A program made the position numbers and the translations under genes. The notes below the pieces were generated by a model. It was not told the origin of the DNA, did no database searches, and worked only from the letters and a program-made list of their open reading frames with translations. From Georgenia sp. (GTDB lineage: Bacteria > Actinomycetota > Actinomycetes > Actinomycetales > Actinomycetaceae), in the NCBI GenBank assembly GCA_027322565.1, contig DAHVRG010000207.1, forward strand, positions 1-9,547: 9,547 nt of DNA. The letters run 5' to 3'. Positions 1 through 9,547 of the stretch are shown here, piece by piece; position 1 is the stretch's first letter; each line of letters starts with the position of its first letter.

Positions 1-2353
<2,353 letters not shown>

Positions 2354-2357
<4 letters not shown>

Positions 2358-2926
2358 GCGTTGGTCTCTTTCACTGGTTCGTGCGGGATGTCGGTCGGCC
2401 GCGGCGCGGGCCGGCCGTTGGTGCTCGGGGCGGCCAGCGCCAGCAGGCGCTCGGTGAGCGCGGCGCCGGCCTCCGGGTCGCGGGTGATGACGAGGACGGT
2501 GTCGTCCCCGGCGATGGTGCCGATGACCTCCGGCAGCACCGCGGTGTCGACGGCCGAGGCGAGCAGCTGGGCGGCGCCGGCGGGGGTGCGCAGGACGACG
2601 AGGGCACCGGAGCGGTCGGCGGAGACGAGCAGCTCGCCGCACCAGCGGGCGAGGCGCGCCGCGCTGTGCCCCTGCTCGGGGGCGACCGGCGGTGCCATCG
2701 CCCCGGCTGCCCCCTCCTGCGGCAGGGCGTACACCTGGCTGCCGTCGGGCAGGGTGATCTTGCCCGCGCGCAGCTCGACGAGGTCGCGCGAGAGGGTCGC
2801 CTGGGTCACCTGGACCCCGTGGGAGGCGAGCTCGGCGGACAGCTCGCTCTGCGAGGAGATCCGCCGGCGGCTGAGCAGCCGGGCGATGAGCGCGTGCCGC
2901 GCGGCCCGGGTCACCGGGATGCTCAC
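2354..2926 (-). CDS. argR: Arginine repressor ArgR
   Basis: Arginine-sensing transcription regulator. In this family a hexamer binds ARG-box pairs when arginine is bound at the trimer interface. The product is 190 residues, within the actinobacterial range. The N-terminal winged helix contains TQATLSRDL at residues 41-49 (recognition helix, with the family-typical SRDL). The C-terminal oligomerisation and arginine-binding domain contains [12 protein letters not shown] at 136-147, including the conserved Asp pair 141-142 that contacts arginine in the family. A longer, Pro/Thr-rich tail follows about residue 170. The start is GTG: it overlaps the argF stop (GTGA, 2923-2926) and has GAGGAG five bases upstream. 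Its position between argF and argG is the usual one in actinobacteria. It probably represses this same operon through the boxes at 8288-8325 (inference). Confidence 0.97.
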
Positions 2927-3864
2927 AGCCGCTCCTCGACGAGGTGGAGGAGGACTGCCTTCTGGGCATGGCGGCGGTTCTCCGCCTCGTCCCAGATAAC
3001 CGAGCGGGGGCCGTCGACGACGTCGGCGGTCGCCTCCATGCCGCGGTAGACGGGCAGGCAGTGGAGGAAGATCGCGTCGTCGCCGCGGGCCATGAGGGCC
3101 TCGTCGACGCGGTAGGGGACGAACGGCGCCGCCCGCTCCGCGGCCTCGTCCTCCTGGCCCATCGACACCCAGGTGTCGGTGGCGACGGCGGTGACGCCGT
3201 CGACCGCCTCGTGCGGGTCGGTGGTGACGAGCACCCGGGCGCCGGTGTCCGCGGCGATCTCCCGGGCGCGGGCGACGACGTCCGGGTCCGGGGCGTAGTC
3301 CGCGGGTGCGGCGACCCGGACGTCGAGGCCGGCGGTCGCGCCGCCGAGGAGGTAGGAGTGGGCCATGTTGTTGGCGCCGTCGCCGACGTAGGCCAGCGAG
3401 CGCCCGGCAAGTGCCGGTCCCTCGGGGGCCAGCCCGCCCCGGTGCTCGGCGATGGTCTGGAGGTCGGCGAGCACCTGGCACGGGTGGAACTCGTCGGTCA
3501 GCGCGTTGACGACCGGGACCGCGCTGACGGCGGCGGCCCGGCGGAGCGCGTCCTGGCTGTAGGTGCGCCACACGATGGCGGCGACGTTCCGCTCGAGCAC
3601 CCGCACGGTGTCCTCCACCGACTCCCCCCGCCCGGCCTGGGTGCCGGCGGAGTCGAGGACAAGGGGGTAGCCGCCGAGCTCGTGGATCCCGACGGAGAAG
3701 GAGACGCGGGTCCGGGTCGAGGCCTTGTCGAAGACGACGGCCACCGCCTGCCCCGCGAGCGCACGCGGCGTCGTGCTGCCCGCCTTGAGCGCCAGGGCGA
3801 GCTCGAGGACGTCCCGCTGGGCGTCGACCCCGAGGTCGTCGTCACGCAGGAGGTGGGCCGTCAT
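2923..3864 (-). CDS. argF: Ornithine carbamoyltransferase
   Basis: Transfers the carbamoyl group from carbamoyl phosphate to ornithine to give citrulline. It is a cytoplasmic trimer in the family, and the 313-residue length is normal. Key motifs seen: carbamoyl-phosphate loop STRTR at 49-53, FHPCQ at 126-130, [10 protein letters not shown] at about 161-170, ornithine-binding DTWVSMG at 230-236, and HCLPVYRG at 268-275 with the catalytic cysteine 269. The intact SMG and HCLP motifs favour ornithine as substrate over acetyl- or succinyl-ornithine and over aspartate. The ATG overlaps the argD stop by 4 nt (ATGA, 3861-3864), and GGAGG lies six bases upstream (3871-3875). Its stop overlaps the argR GTG. 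Carbamoyl phosphate must come from carAB, which is not in this window. Confidence 0.98.
   Translation of the reverse strand: MTAHLLRDDDLGVDAQRDVLELALALKAGSTTPRALAGQAVAVVFDKASTRTRVSFSVGIHELGGYPLVLDSAGTQAGRGESVEDTVRVLERNVAAIVWRTYSQDALRRAAAVSAVPVVNALTDEFHPCQVLADLQTIAEHRGGLAPEGPALAGRSLAYVGDGANNMAHSYLLGGATAGLDVRVAAPADYAPDPDVVARAREIAADTGARVLVTTDPHEAVDGVTAVATDTWVSMGQEDEAAERAAPFVPYRVDEALMARGDDAIFLHCLPVYRGMEATADVVDGPRSVIWDEAENRRHAQKAVLLHLVEERL
2932..2937 (-). promoter_or_regulatory. Ribosome binding site deciding the argR GTG start
   Basis: GAGGAG on the minus strand inside the last codons of argF, five bases before GTG 2926. It supports that start over the in-frame GTG four codons further in (2914) and over the long open frame upstream. 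Confidence 0.7.
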
Positions 3865-5105
3865 ACGGTGCCTCCGGTGTCGAGCACGGCGGGCAGGTCG
3901 GCGACGAACTGGGCGGCCTGCTCCGCGCTGAGGACGAACGGCGGGGCCAGCCGGACCGCGTCGGGCGCGACGGGGTTGACGATGTAGCCGGCCTCGAGCG
4001 CCGCCTGGGCGACCTCCTTGGCGACCGGCCGGGTGAGCATGACGGCGAGCAGCAGCCCCTCGCCGCGCACCCCGGCCACGAGCGGGTGCCCGAGGCCGGA
4101 GATCCCGTCGCGCAGCTGGCGGCCCCGCTCGGTGACGGCGGTGAGCAGGTGGTCTCGCTCGACGACGTGCATGGTCGCGAGGGCGGCGGCCGAGACGACG
4201 GGGTTGCCACCGAAGGTCGTGCCGTGCTGACCGGGGCCGAGCAGCGTGGCAGGCCCCTCGCCAAGGGCGACGACGGCACCGATCGGCATGCCGCCCGCGA
4301 GCCCCTTGGCGAGGACGACGATGTCCGGCACGACCCCGCCGCCGATGTGCTCGTGGTGGTGGGCCATCCACCGTCCGGTGCGTCCCATGCCGGTCTGCAC
4401 CTCGTCGAGGATGAGCAGGGCGCCGTGGCGGGTGGTGAGCTCGCGGGCCGCGGCGAGGTAGCCCGGTGGGAGGGGGCGGACACCGGCCTCGCCCTGGAGC
4501 GGCTCGAGGACGACGGCCGCGACGTCGTCGCCCATCGCTGCGGCCAGGGCGTCGACGTCACCGAAGGGCAGGTGCTCCACCCCGCCGGGCAGCGGCGCGA
4601 ACGGGTCGCGGTAGGCGGCCTTGTGGGTGAGGGCGAGGGCGCCCATGGTGCGGCCGTGGAAGGCGCCCTCGAGCGCGAGGATGCGGGGCCGGGCGCCTCC
4701 GCCGTGACGGCGGGCGAGCTTGAAGGCCCCCTCCATCGCCTCGGTGCCGGAGTTGGCGAGGAAGACCCGTGAGCCGGCGGGGGCGCCGTCCGGCTCGACG
4801 ATCTCGAGCAGCCGCTCGGCGAGGTGCACCTGGGTGGGCGTGGCGAAGAAGTTCGAGACGTGCCCCAGCGTCCCGAGCTGCGCCGAGACGGCCGAGACGA
4901 GGGTGGGGTGCGCGTGGCCCAGCGTGTTGACGGCGATGCCGGCGAGCAGGTCGAGGTAGCGCGCGCCGTCGGCGTCCCACACCCAGGGGCCCTCACCGCG
5001 GACGAGGACGCGCTGCGGCGGACCGAAGGTGTTCATCAGCGCGTTGCCGTAGCGCTCCGCCCAGACGGTGGCCGGCTGGGGCGACTCGGGGACGATCTCG
5101 GTCAC
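3861..5105 (-). CDS. argD: Acetylornithine aminotransferase
   Basis: PLP-dependent class III (fold type I) aminotransferase that converts N-acetylglutamate semialdehyde plus glutamate to N-acetylornithine plus 2-oxoglutarate. The product is 414 residues, typical of the family. Seen: NSGTEA at 118-123 (PLP phosphate contact), FHGRT at 149-153, EPLQGEAGV at 201-209, [12 protein letters not shown] at 233-244 with the PLP-ring aspartate 234, the Schiff-base lysine 267 in [13 protein letters not shown], and the later TTFGGNP segment. The start is GTG, supported by AGGAGG four bases upstream and by the GTGA overlap with the argB stop (5102-5105). The sequence after NSGTEA reads MEGAFKLAR, where many relatives have NEAAFKLAR, a mild difference. 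A small His/Gly-rich patch (HHHEHIGGG, 249-257) follows the PLP aspartate region. A secondary role in lysine synthesis (succinyl-DAP aminotransferase) is possible, as in E. coli, but cannot be read from sequence. Confidence 0.97.
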   Translation of the reverse strand: MTEIVPESPQPATVWAERYGNALMNTFGPPQRVLVRGEGPWVWDADGARYLDLLAGIAVNTLGHAHPTLVSAVSAQLGTLGHVSNFFATPTQVHLAERLLEIVEPDGAPAGSRVFLANSGTEAMEGAFKLARRHGGGARPRILALEGAFHGRTMGALALTHKAAYRDPFAPLPGGVEHLPFGDVDALAAAMGDDVAAVVLEPLQGEAGVRPLPPGYLAAARELTTRHGALLILDEVQTGMGRTGRWMAHHHEHIGGGVVPDIVVLAKGLAGGMPIGAVVALGEGPATLLGPGQHGTTFGGNPVVSAAALATMHVVERDHLLTAVTERGRQLRDGISGLGHPLVAGVRGEGLLLAVMLTRPVAKEVAQAALEAGYIVNPVAPDAVRLAPPFVLSAEQAAQFVADLPAVLDTGGTV

Positions 5106-6025
5106 GGTGCCTCCTGGCGGAGCTGTCGGGTGTGGTCGGGCAGCACGAGGGTGCCCACGCCCTCGTCGGTGAAGATCTCGAGGAGCACCGAGTGGGGCCG
5201 GCGCCCGTCGATGATGTGTGCCTGGGGGACCCCGCCGCGCACGGCACGCAGACAGGCCTCCATCTTCGGGACCATCCCGGACTGGAGGTCGGGCAGCATG
5301 ACGCTGAGCTCCCCGGCGGTGATGCGGCGGACGATGGACGACCGGTCCGGCCAGGAGCGGTACAGGCCCTCGACGTCGGTGAGGACGACGAGCTTGCGGG
5401 CGCCGAGCGCGACCGCGACGGCCGCGGCGGCGGTGTCCGCGTTGACGTTGAGCACCTGAGACCGGTCGGTGACGTCCGGGGCGATGGTCGAGACGACCGG
5501 GATGCGGCCGGCGGCCAGGAGGTCCTCGATCGCGGCGGGGTGGACCTCGACGACGTCACCGACGAGCCCGATGTCGACCGGCTCGCCGTCGACGACGGCG
5601 GTGCGGCGCCGGGCGCGCAACAGGCCGCCGTCCTCACCGGAGATGCCGACGGCGTTCGCGGTCTGCTCGTTGAGGAGGGAGACGAGGTCGCGCTGCACCT
5701 GGCCGGTGAGCACCATCCGGACGACCTTCATCGCCTCGGGGGTGGTGACACGCAGCCCGCCGCGGAACTCCGAGACGATGCCGAGCCGGTCGAGCATCGC
5801 GGAGATCTGGGGACCGCCGCCGTGGACGACGATCGGCTGCATCCCCACCTGGTGGAGGAACTGGACGTCCGCGGCGAAGGCGCGCTGGAGCCGCTCGTCG
5901 ACCATGGCGTGTCCGCCGTACTTGATGACGACGCGGGTACCGGCGAAACGCTGCAGCCACGGCAGCGCCTGGATGAGGACCTCGGCCTTCTGGTCGGGGC
6001 GGAGGTTGTCGGGGAGGTCGGTCAT
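5102..6025 (-). CDS. argB: Acetylglutamate kinase, arginine-sensitive type
   Basis: Phosphorylates N-acetylglutamate with ATP to N-acetylglutamyl-5-phosphate. This is the feedback-controlled step in organisms that recycle the acetyl group. The product is 307 residues of the amino-acid-kinase fold. Seen: KYGGHAM at 35-41 (phosphate-binding lysine 35), VVHGGGPQI at 66-74, [10 protein letters not shown] near 127-136, NVNADT at 193-198, and LTDVEGLY. The roughly 25-residue segment before the first strand ([18 protein letters not shown]) corresponds to the N-terminal helix of hexameric, arginine-inhibited kinases. The C-terminal segment starting [10 protein letters not shown] and ending in EGVGT matches the arginine-site signature of that class. 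The ATG overlaps the argJ stop (ATGA, 6022-6025). There is essentially no Shine-Dalgarno upstream, so coupling to argJ is likely. Confidence 0.98.
   Translation of the reverse strand: MTDLPDNLRPDQKAEVLIQALPWLQRFAGTRVVIKYGGHAMVDERLQRAFAADVQFLHQVGMQPIVVHGGGPQISAMLDRLGIVSEFRGGLRVTTPEAMKVVRMVLTGQVQRDLVSLLNEQTANAVGISGEDGGLLRARRRTAVVDGEPVDIGLVGDVVEVHPAAIEDLLAAGRIPVVSTIAPDVTDRSQVLNVNADTAAAAVAVALGARKLVVLTDVEGLYRSWPDRSSIVRRITAGELSVMLPDLQSGMVPKMEACLRAVRGGVPQAHIIDGRRPHSVLLEIFTDEGVGTLVLPDHTRQLRQEAP
5110..5115 (-). promoter_or_regulatory. Ribosome binding site deciding the argD GTG start
   Basis: AGGAGG on the minus strand, four bases (CACC) before GTG 5105 and inside the 3' end of argB. Together with the GTGA overlap it fixes the argD start. 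The same GGAGGCACCG context precedes argF and the HTH_42 gene. Confidence 0.75.
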
Positions 6026-7221
6026 GTGGAGTAGGCGCTGTTCTCGTGCACGTAGTCGTGGGTGAGGTCGTTGGTCCACACGGTGGCCTCCGCGTCCCCG
6101 GCGTGGAGGTCGATCTCGATGTGCACCTCGCGGTGGGCGGCGAGGTCGACGGTCGTCGGGTCGGCGGCGGGACGGCTCGCCCGGCACACCTGGACCCCGT
6201 TGATCGTCACGTCGAGCCGGGCCGGGTCGAAGGGGGCGACGTCCTCGGGGACGGTGCCGACCTGGGCGATGATCCGGCCCCAGTTCGGGTCGTTGCCGAA
6301 GATGGCCGCCTTGACGAGGTTGGACCGGGTGACGGCCCGCGCGACGGCGACCGCGGCGTCCTCGCTCGTCGCACCGACGACCCGGACGGCGACGTCGTGG
6401 CTCGCGCCCTCGGCGTCGGCGATGAGCGCGCGGGCGAGCCGGGCGCACACCTCGCGCACCGCGGCCGTGAAGGCCTCGGGGGTGGGGGTCGCGCCGCTGG
6501 CCCCGGAGGCCATGAGGGTGACCGTGTCCGAGGTGGACATCGCGCCGTCGGAGTCGATGCGGTCGAAGGTGGTGCGGGTCGCCGCCCGGAGGGCGGAGTC
6601 GGCCTGCTCGGCGTCGACCACCGCGTCGGTCGTCACGACGGCGAGCATGGTGGCGAGGGACGGGGCGAGCATGCCCGCCCCCTTGGCCATGCCGCCGACC
6701 GTCCACGTGCCGGCCTCGTCGCGCACCGTCACGTGCGCCGTCTTGGGCACCGTGTCCGTCGTCATGATCGCGGCGGCGGCGTCGGGCCCGCCGGCGGTGG
6801 AGAGGGCCTCGATCGCGGGGCCGATGCCGGCGAAGAGCTTCTCGCTCGCCAGCCGCACGCCGATGAGGCCGGTGGAGCAGACGACGACGTCGCCCGCGGA
6901 GACCCCGAGCCCCTCCGCGACCTTCTCCGCGGTGGCGTGCGAGTCCTGGAACCCCTCGGGGCCGGTGAAGACGTTGGCGCCCCCGGAGTTGAGGACGACG
7001 GCGCTGACGACGCCGTCCCGGACGACCTGGCGCGACCACAGCACCGGTGCCCCGACGACGCGGTTGGAGGTGAAGACGGCGCTGCCGACCTGCAGCGGCC
7101 CGTCGTTGACGACGACGGCGAGGTCCGGCTTCCCGGAGGCCTTGAGGCCCGCGACGATGCCGGAGGCCCGGAACCCGGCGGGCGCGGTCACGCCGGGCGA
7201 GGGGCTGGTCTCCCCGGTCAC
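6022..7221 (-). CDS. argJ: Glutamate N-acetyltransferase / ornithine acetyltransferase
   Basis: Transfers acetyl from N-acetylornithine to glutamate, giving ornithine and N-acetylglutamate. In bifunctional members it also makes N-acetylglutamate from acetyl-CoA. It belongs to the Ntn-hydrolase-like, self-cleaving family. The product is 399 residues, the normal size. Seen: [10 protein letters not shown] at about 78-87, oxyanion-hole STGLIG at 116-121, [17 protein letters not shown] at 177-193 with expected autocleavage before Thr191 (the nucleophile), and NDPNWGRI in the beta part. Whether it is mono- or bifunctional cannot be decided from sequence. No argA or argE is seen here, so the acetyl cycle is assumed. 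The start is GTG, overlapping the argC stop (GTGA, 7218-7221). Only a G-rich, non-canonical Shine-Dalgarno precedes it. The frame is open well upstream, but the overlap and the family N-terminus ([12 protein letters not shown]) support this start. Confidence 0.97.
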   Translation of the reverse strand: MTGETSPSPGVTAPAGFRASGIVAGLKASGKPDLAVVVNDGPLQVGSAVFTSNRVVGAPVLWSRQVVRDGVVSAVVLNSGGANVFTGPEGFQDSHATAEKVAEGLGVSAGDVVVCSTGLIGVRLASEKLFAGIGPAIEALSTAGGPDAAAAIMTTDTVPKTAHVTVRDEAGTWTVGGMAKGAGMLAPSLATMLAVVTTDAVVDAEQADSALRAATRTTFDRIDSDGAMSTSDTVTLMASGASGATPTPEAFTAAVREVCARLARALIADAEGASHDVAVRVVGATSEDAAVAVARAVTRSNLVKAAIFGNDPNWGRIIAQVGTVPEDVAPFDPARLDVTINGVQVCRASRPAADPTTVDLAAHREVHIEIDLHAGDAEATVWTNDLTHDYVHENSAYST

Positions 7222-8288
7222 GGCGCAACCCCCACCGCGGTGAGGCCGAGCCCCTCGGGCAGCCCGAGGGCGAGGTTCATCGCCTGGACCGCGGCGCCGG
7301 CGGTGCCCTTGCCAAGGTTGTCGATGGCGCAGATCGCCACGACCCGCCCGGCACGCTCGTCGACGGTCACCTGGACGTGGGCGGCGTTGGAGCCGAGGGT
7401 GGCCGCCGTCGTCGGCCACTGCCCCTCGGGCAGGAGGTGGACGAACGGCTCCTCGGCGTAGGCCGCCGCCCATGCCTCGCGCACCTCGGCCGGGCCGGCA
7501 CCCGGGGCGAGCGGGGCGGTGACGGTCGCGAGGATGCCACGGGCCATCGGGACGAGCGTCGGGGTGAAGGACAGCCGCACCTGCGACGCTCCGGCACGGC
7601 GCAGGTTCTGCTCGATCTCGGGGATGTGCCGGTGGGTGCCGCCGACGGCGTACGGGCCGGCGGAGCCGAGGCCCTCGCTGGCGAGCAGGTGCGGCTTGAG
7701 CGACTTGCCCGCGCCGGAGTAGCCGTTGGCGAGGACGGCGACGACGTCCGTCGGGTCGACGACGCCGGCGCTCACCCCCGGCTGCAGCGCGAGCGTGACA
7801 GCGGTGACGTTGCACCCCGGCACGGCGACCGACCGGGCGCTGCGGAGCACCTCCCGCTGGGCGGCGGCCGTCCCCGTCTCCCCCACGTGGCGCAGCTCGG
7901 CCAGCCCGTAGGGCCACGCGCCGGTGTGGGCGCTGCCGTAGAACTGCTCCCAGTCGGCGGCGTTCTCGAGGCGGTGGTCGGCTCCGCAGTCGACGAGCAG
8001 CGGCGTGGGGCCGTCGAGCGCGGCGAGCGCCTCGGTGAGCTCCCCCGAGGCGCCGTGCGGCAGCGCGAGGAAGACGACGTCGTGCTCGGCGAGCCGGGCG
8101 GGGTCGGTGGGCTCCAGGACCCGGTCGGCGAGCGGGCGGAGGTGGGGCTGGTGCTTCCCGACGGGGTCCCCCGCGCTCGAGTTGGCGGTGAGGGCCCCGA
8201 TCTCGACCTCCGGGTGGGCGAGGAGGAACCGGAGGACCTCCCCGCCGGCGTACCCACTGGCTCCGGCAACGGCTACAGACACAGTCAC
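7218..8288 (-). CDS. argC: N-acetyl-gamma-glutamyl-phosphate reductase
   Basis: NADPH-dependent reduction of N-acetylglutamyl-5-phosphate to the semialdehyde; cytoplasmic, first gene of the operon. With the GTG start at 8288 the product is 356 residues. Seen: Rossmann dinucleotide loop GASGYAGGE at 9-17, FLALPHG at 73-79, WPYGLAEL at 125-132, catalytic cysteine 159 in [16 protein letters not shown] at 188-195, the histidine segment [13 protein letters not shown] near 217-229, [12 protein letters not shown], and the C-terminal [15 protein letters not shown]. The loop PGCNVT differs from the usual PGCYPT. Start choice: an ATG two codons upstream (8294) is possible, giving 358 residues, but no ribosome-binding site precedes either. 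The -10 box at 8296-8301 ends one base before that ATG, which predicts an mRNA starting at or beside the GTG. The resulting N-terminus ([16 protein letters not shown]) also looks family-typical. Confidence 0.95.
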   Translation of the reverse strand: MTVSVAVAGASGYAGGEVLRFLLAHPEVEIGALTANSSAGDPVGKHQPHLRPLADRVLEPTDPARLAEHDVVFLALPHGASGELTEALAALDGPTPLLVDCGADHRLENAADWEQFYGSAHTGAWPYGLAELRHVGETGTAAAQREVLRSARSVAVPGCNVTAVTLALQPGVSAGVVDPTDVVAVLANGYSGAGKSLKPHLLASEGLGSAGPYAVGGTHRHIPEIEQNLRRAGASQVRLSFTPTLVPMARGILATVTAPLAPGAGPAEVREAWAAAYAEEPFVHLLPEGQWPTTAATLGSNAAHVQVTVDERAGRVVAICAIDNLGKGTAGAAVQAMNLALGLPEGLGLTAVGVAP

Positions 8289-8325
8289 CCGCATAACTAT
8301 ACACGCGCGTGAATGGTTACCGCGA
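8288..8325 (-). promoter_or_regulatory. Putative tandem ArgR operator (two ARG boxes)
   Basis: Family ARG boxes are 18-bp imperfect palindromes with core TGNAT-N4-ATNCA, usually in pairs 2-3 bp apart. Minus strand, promoter-proximal box (8288-8305): TGTAT-AGTT-ATGCG, one core mismatch. Distal box (8308-8325): GCGGT-AACC-ATTCA, with only the right half-site good. The gap is 2 bp and the centres are 20 bp apart. The two inner half-sites form a near-perfect inverted repeat, ATTCACGCGCGTGTAT (8299-8314), around the midpoint, as expected for a symmetric hexamer site. The pair covers the -10 box and start codon, and argR lies in the same operon. That the sites are bound is inferred, not shown. Confidence 0.5.
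8296..8301 (-). promoter_or_regulatory. -10 box of the argC operon promoter (leaderless transcript)
   Basis: On the minus strand this reads TATAGT, five of six matches to TATAAT, inside a rare AT-rich patch of a GC-rich window. Seven bases separate its end from the G of the GTG codon at 8288, the spacing expected when a transcript begins exactly at the start codon. No convincing -35 (TTGACA-like) lies 16-18 bp upstream; the bases there are GCGGTA/CGCGGT. Weak or absent -35 elements are common in actinobacterial promoters. The hexamer sits within the downstream ArgR-like box, so repressor binding would block polymerase. Confidence 0.6.
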
Positions 8326-8340
8326 GGGCCCTCGAGCCCT
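8325..8340. terminator. Possible weak hairpin between the HTH_42 gene and argC
   Basis: AGGGC and GCCCT at the ends of this stretch can form a 5-bp GC-rich stem with a 6-nt loop, starting 13 nt after the HTH_42 stop. The same DNA contains a perfect 12-bp palindrome, CGAGGGCCCTCG, at 8323-8334. There is no T-run on either strand, so this is at most a weak or factor-assisted terminator. It abuts the putative operator and may be chance in such GC-rich DNA. Confidence 0.2.
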
Positions 8341-8353
8341 GCCACGTCGTCGG

Positions 8354-9436
8354 TCACGCGCGCAGCACGAGCTCGTGCTCCAGCCCGAGGTACCGCCCGT
8401 AACGGGCGGCCGCCTCCTCCAGGGCGGCGACCTCGCCCGGCCGCAGCTCCCGGTAGGGCAGGACCTCGAGGCGGAGCCGGGCGCCCACGGTGCGTCTCAT
8501 GGCACCGACGAGCTGGCCGTCGACGAGCGCCATGCCGAGCGCCGACTCGCGGCCGCGCGGGACCAGCCCGTCCGCGTCGAGCACCATCCGGCTGTCCTGG
8601 TAGCCGCGGTACATCTCGTCGAGCAGCTGGAGCAGGTGGGCCTGCGGCTCCGGCGCGAAGACCGGCGCGGCGGCGTCGGGCGCGTGCCAGTAGGTCCTGC
8701 CGTCGTGGGTGAAGGAGGTGAGGCGGTCGCGGACCTCGGCCAGCCCACGCCGCACGTCGGTGAGCGTGAGCGTCGCCCAGTAGGCGAGGTCGCGCTCCGT
8801 CGCGGGCCCGTGCCCGGTGAAGTACCGCAGCGCGAGCTCGGCGAGCGCGTCGTCGCGCTCTCGGGGCACGGAGGCCGGGACGCGGTCCGCGAACCGGGCG
8901 TAGGTGTGCGTCCCGTCGCGCTCCCGGCCGCTGCACACCAGCCGGTCGAGCTCGAGGAGCCCGAGGAGCAGCATGAGCTCCTGACCGCCGGCCGTGATCC
9001 CACCCTCAGCCAGCACGTCGGCGAGGGCGGCGCGGTCCTGGTCGGGCCGGGCGGCGAGGGCGTCCACGACGAGGGTCGTCGCCCGGTCGAGCCGGTCGGT
9101 CGTCCAGCCGTGCAGGTCGGTGAGCTGGCGCAGCACGACGGGGCGGACCCGCGGTGCGGTGAGCTCGAGGAGCCAGCCGATGTCCGCGGCGGCGGCGAAG
9201 TGCCAGGTGGGCCGCAGCACGTGGGTGCGGACGACCTCACCGGCGTCGAGCAGCGCGGCCAGCTCGGCCGCGTCGGGTCGGGCGGTGCGGCAGGCGACGG
9301 CCCAGCCGGCCTGACCGCGGTTCTCCGCCTGGACCGCGAGCAGACCGCGGACGACGTCGGCGGCGGAGTCGGCGTGGGGCGCGGCGAGGCGCTGGGTGCG
9401 CAGGCGCCGGCGGGCGATGTCACGGTCGGTCGTCAC
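8354..9436 (-). CDS. Winged helix DNA-binding domain protein, HTH_42 (AlkZ/YcaQ-like) family
   Basis: A 360-residue protein of the HTH_42 superfamily (Pfam PF06224), which includes the DNA glycosylases AlkZ and YcaQ/AlkX that remove alkylated bases or unhook crosslinks. Recognised from overall layout: N-terminal helical segment with [16 protein letters not shown] at 33-47, RPTWHF at 75-80, [17 protein letters not shown] after it, repeated winged-helix segments, and a C-terminal beta-rich part with [14 protein letters not shown] and LEVLPYREL. Where characterised members carry Gln-X-Gln or Gln-X-Asp, this one has Q36-A-E38, so glycosylase activity is uncertain. It starts with GTG, with AGGAGG seven bases upstream. 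It ends 65 bp before argC and could be read through into the operon. No link to arginine metabolism is evident. The family call is fairly sure; the function is not known. Confidence 0.85.
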   Translation of the reverse strand: MTTDRDIARRRLRTQRLAAPHADSAADVVRGLLAVQAENRGQAGWAVACRTARPDAAELAALLDAGEVVRTHVLRPTWHFAAAADIGWLLELTAPRVRPVVLRQLTDLHGWTTDRLDRATTLVVDALAARPDQDRAALADVLAEGGITAGGQELMLLLGLLELDRLVCSGRERDGTHTYARFADRVPASVPRERDDALAELALRYFTGHGPATERDLAYWATLTLTDVRRGLAEVRDRLTSFTHDGRTYWHAPDAAAPVFAPEPQAHLLQLLDEMYRGYQDSRMVLDADGLVPRGRESALGMALVDGQLVGAMRRTVGARLRLEVLPYRELRPGEVAALEEAAARYGRYLGLEHELVLRA

Positions 9437-9443
9437 GGCGGTG

Positions 9444-9449
9444 CCTCCT
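9444..9449 (-). promoter_or_regulatory. Ribosome binding site deciding the HTH_42 GTG start
   Basis: AGGAGG on the minus strand, seven bases before GTG 9436. This near-complete anti-16S match is the reason for choosing the GTG start. Confidence 0.75.
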
Positions 9450-9467
9450 CGCGTGGGTCACGGGGCG

Positions 9468-9473
9468 ACCCTA
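9468..9473 (-). promoter_or_regulatory. Possible -10 box for the HTH_42 gene
   Basis: Minus-strand TAGGGT fits the loose actinobacterial TANNNT -10 pattern. It lies 31 nt before the GTG at 9436, which would leave a short leader of about 25 nt including the AGGAGG site. No clear -35 is seen (CGAGAT at 17-bp spacing). A short GGCCG/CGGCC hairpin (9476-9488) lies just upstream. The gap 9437-9499 holds nothing else recognisable. Confidence 0.25.
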
Positions 9474-9499
9474 CGGGCCGATGCGGCCGGATCTCGGCC

Positions 9500-9547
9500 T
9501 CAGCGCCCCCGGAGCCACTCGAGCACGGCGAGGACCCGGCGGTGGTC
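9500..9547 (-). CDS. C-terminal end of an unidentified CDS, 5'-truncated by the window edge
   Basis: Reading in from the right edge on the minus strand there is an open frame of 15 codons, DHRRVLAVLEWLRGR, followed by TGA. The composition (amphipathic Leu/Val/Arg, GC-rich third positions) and the stop 63 bp before the next gene fit the tail of an upstream minus-strand gene. The fragment is too short to assign to a family. It does not resemble the end of PheT, which often precedes argC in actinobacteria. It may equally be a chance frame. Confidence 0.4.
   Translation of the reverse strand, partial: DHRRVLAVLEWLRGR

Noticed and set aside
6046..7461. Plus-strand open frames of 393 and 471 codons opposite argJ and argC
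   Set aside because: Shadow frames of confirmed minus-strand genes; repetitive Gly/Asp/Val/Arg composition and no motifs.
8292..8304. ATG at 8294 as the argC start, and the other-frame ATG at 8304
   Set aside because: The 8294 ATG lies one base after the -10 box and has no ribosome-binding site, so it would not be in the predicted mRNA; it remains a fallback. The 8304 ATG is in the argJ frame and leads to a shadow product.
8354..9436. Naming the HTH_42 protein alkZ or ycaQ, or linking it to arginine regulation
   Set aside because: The diagnostic Gln-X-Gln/Gln-X-Asp motif is replaced by Gln-Ala-Glu and nothing in the context links it to arginine, so no gene symbol is justified.
9476..9488. 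GGCCG-ATG-CGGCC hairpin as a terminator for the right-edge gene
   Set aside because: Only a 5-bp stem with a 3-nt loop and no T-run; such short GC palindromes occur by chance at this base composition.

Overview
This window is a strongly GC-rich, codon-position-3-GC-biased piece of an actinobacterial chromosome. Protein signatures and gene order suggest a Micrococcales-type organism, but the exact genus is inference. Every gene I can support lies on the minus strand. Most of the window (1-8288) is the arginine biosynthesis operon in the order known from Corynebacterium and Mycobacterium: argC-argJ-argB-argD-argF-argR-argG-argH, read from right to left. argH runs off the left edge, so its C-terminus is missing.

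Layout in transcription order. At the far right edge is the last stretch of an unidentified CDS (9500-9547). It is followed by a GTG-started winged-helix protein of the HTH_42 family (8354-9436). A 65-bp gap (8289-8353) comes next. It is the only clearly AT-richer spot I noticed and holds the arg control region: a TATAGT -10 box placed so that transcription would begin at or next to a GTG start codon (a leaderless argC mRNA), plus two ArgR-operator-like boxes 20 bp apart. The eight arg genes then follow with no intergenic DNA. Six junctions overlap by 4 nt (ATGA or GTGA) and the argG/argH junction overlaps by 8 nt, so the operon looks translationally coupled throughout.

How the genes work together. 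ArgJ makes N-acetylglutamate by transacetylation from N-acetylornithine and so recycles the acetyl group. ArgB phosphorylates N-acetylglutamate, ArgC reduces the acyl phosphate to the semialdehyde, and ArgD transaminates it to N-acetylornithine. ArgJ releases ornithine, ArgF carbamoylates it to citrulline, ArgG condenses citrulline with aspartate, and ArgH splits argininosuccinate into arginine and fumarate. ArgB carries the N-terminal helix and C-terminal signature of arginine-inhibited acetylglutamate kinases. ArgR is the arginine-responsive repressor and probably acts on the operator in front of argC. The pathway is thus controlled at both enzyme and transcription level.

I found no mobile element, CRISPR array, tRNA, rRNA or novel gene system. 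The region is ordinary core metabolism. The points worth a second look are the leaderless, ArgR-overlapped argC promoter, a variant active-site loop in ArgC, the Gln-X-Glu motif in the HTH_42 protein, and the displacement of the usual pheST neighbours upstream of argC.
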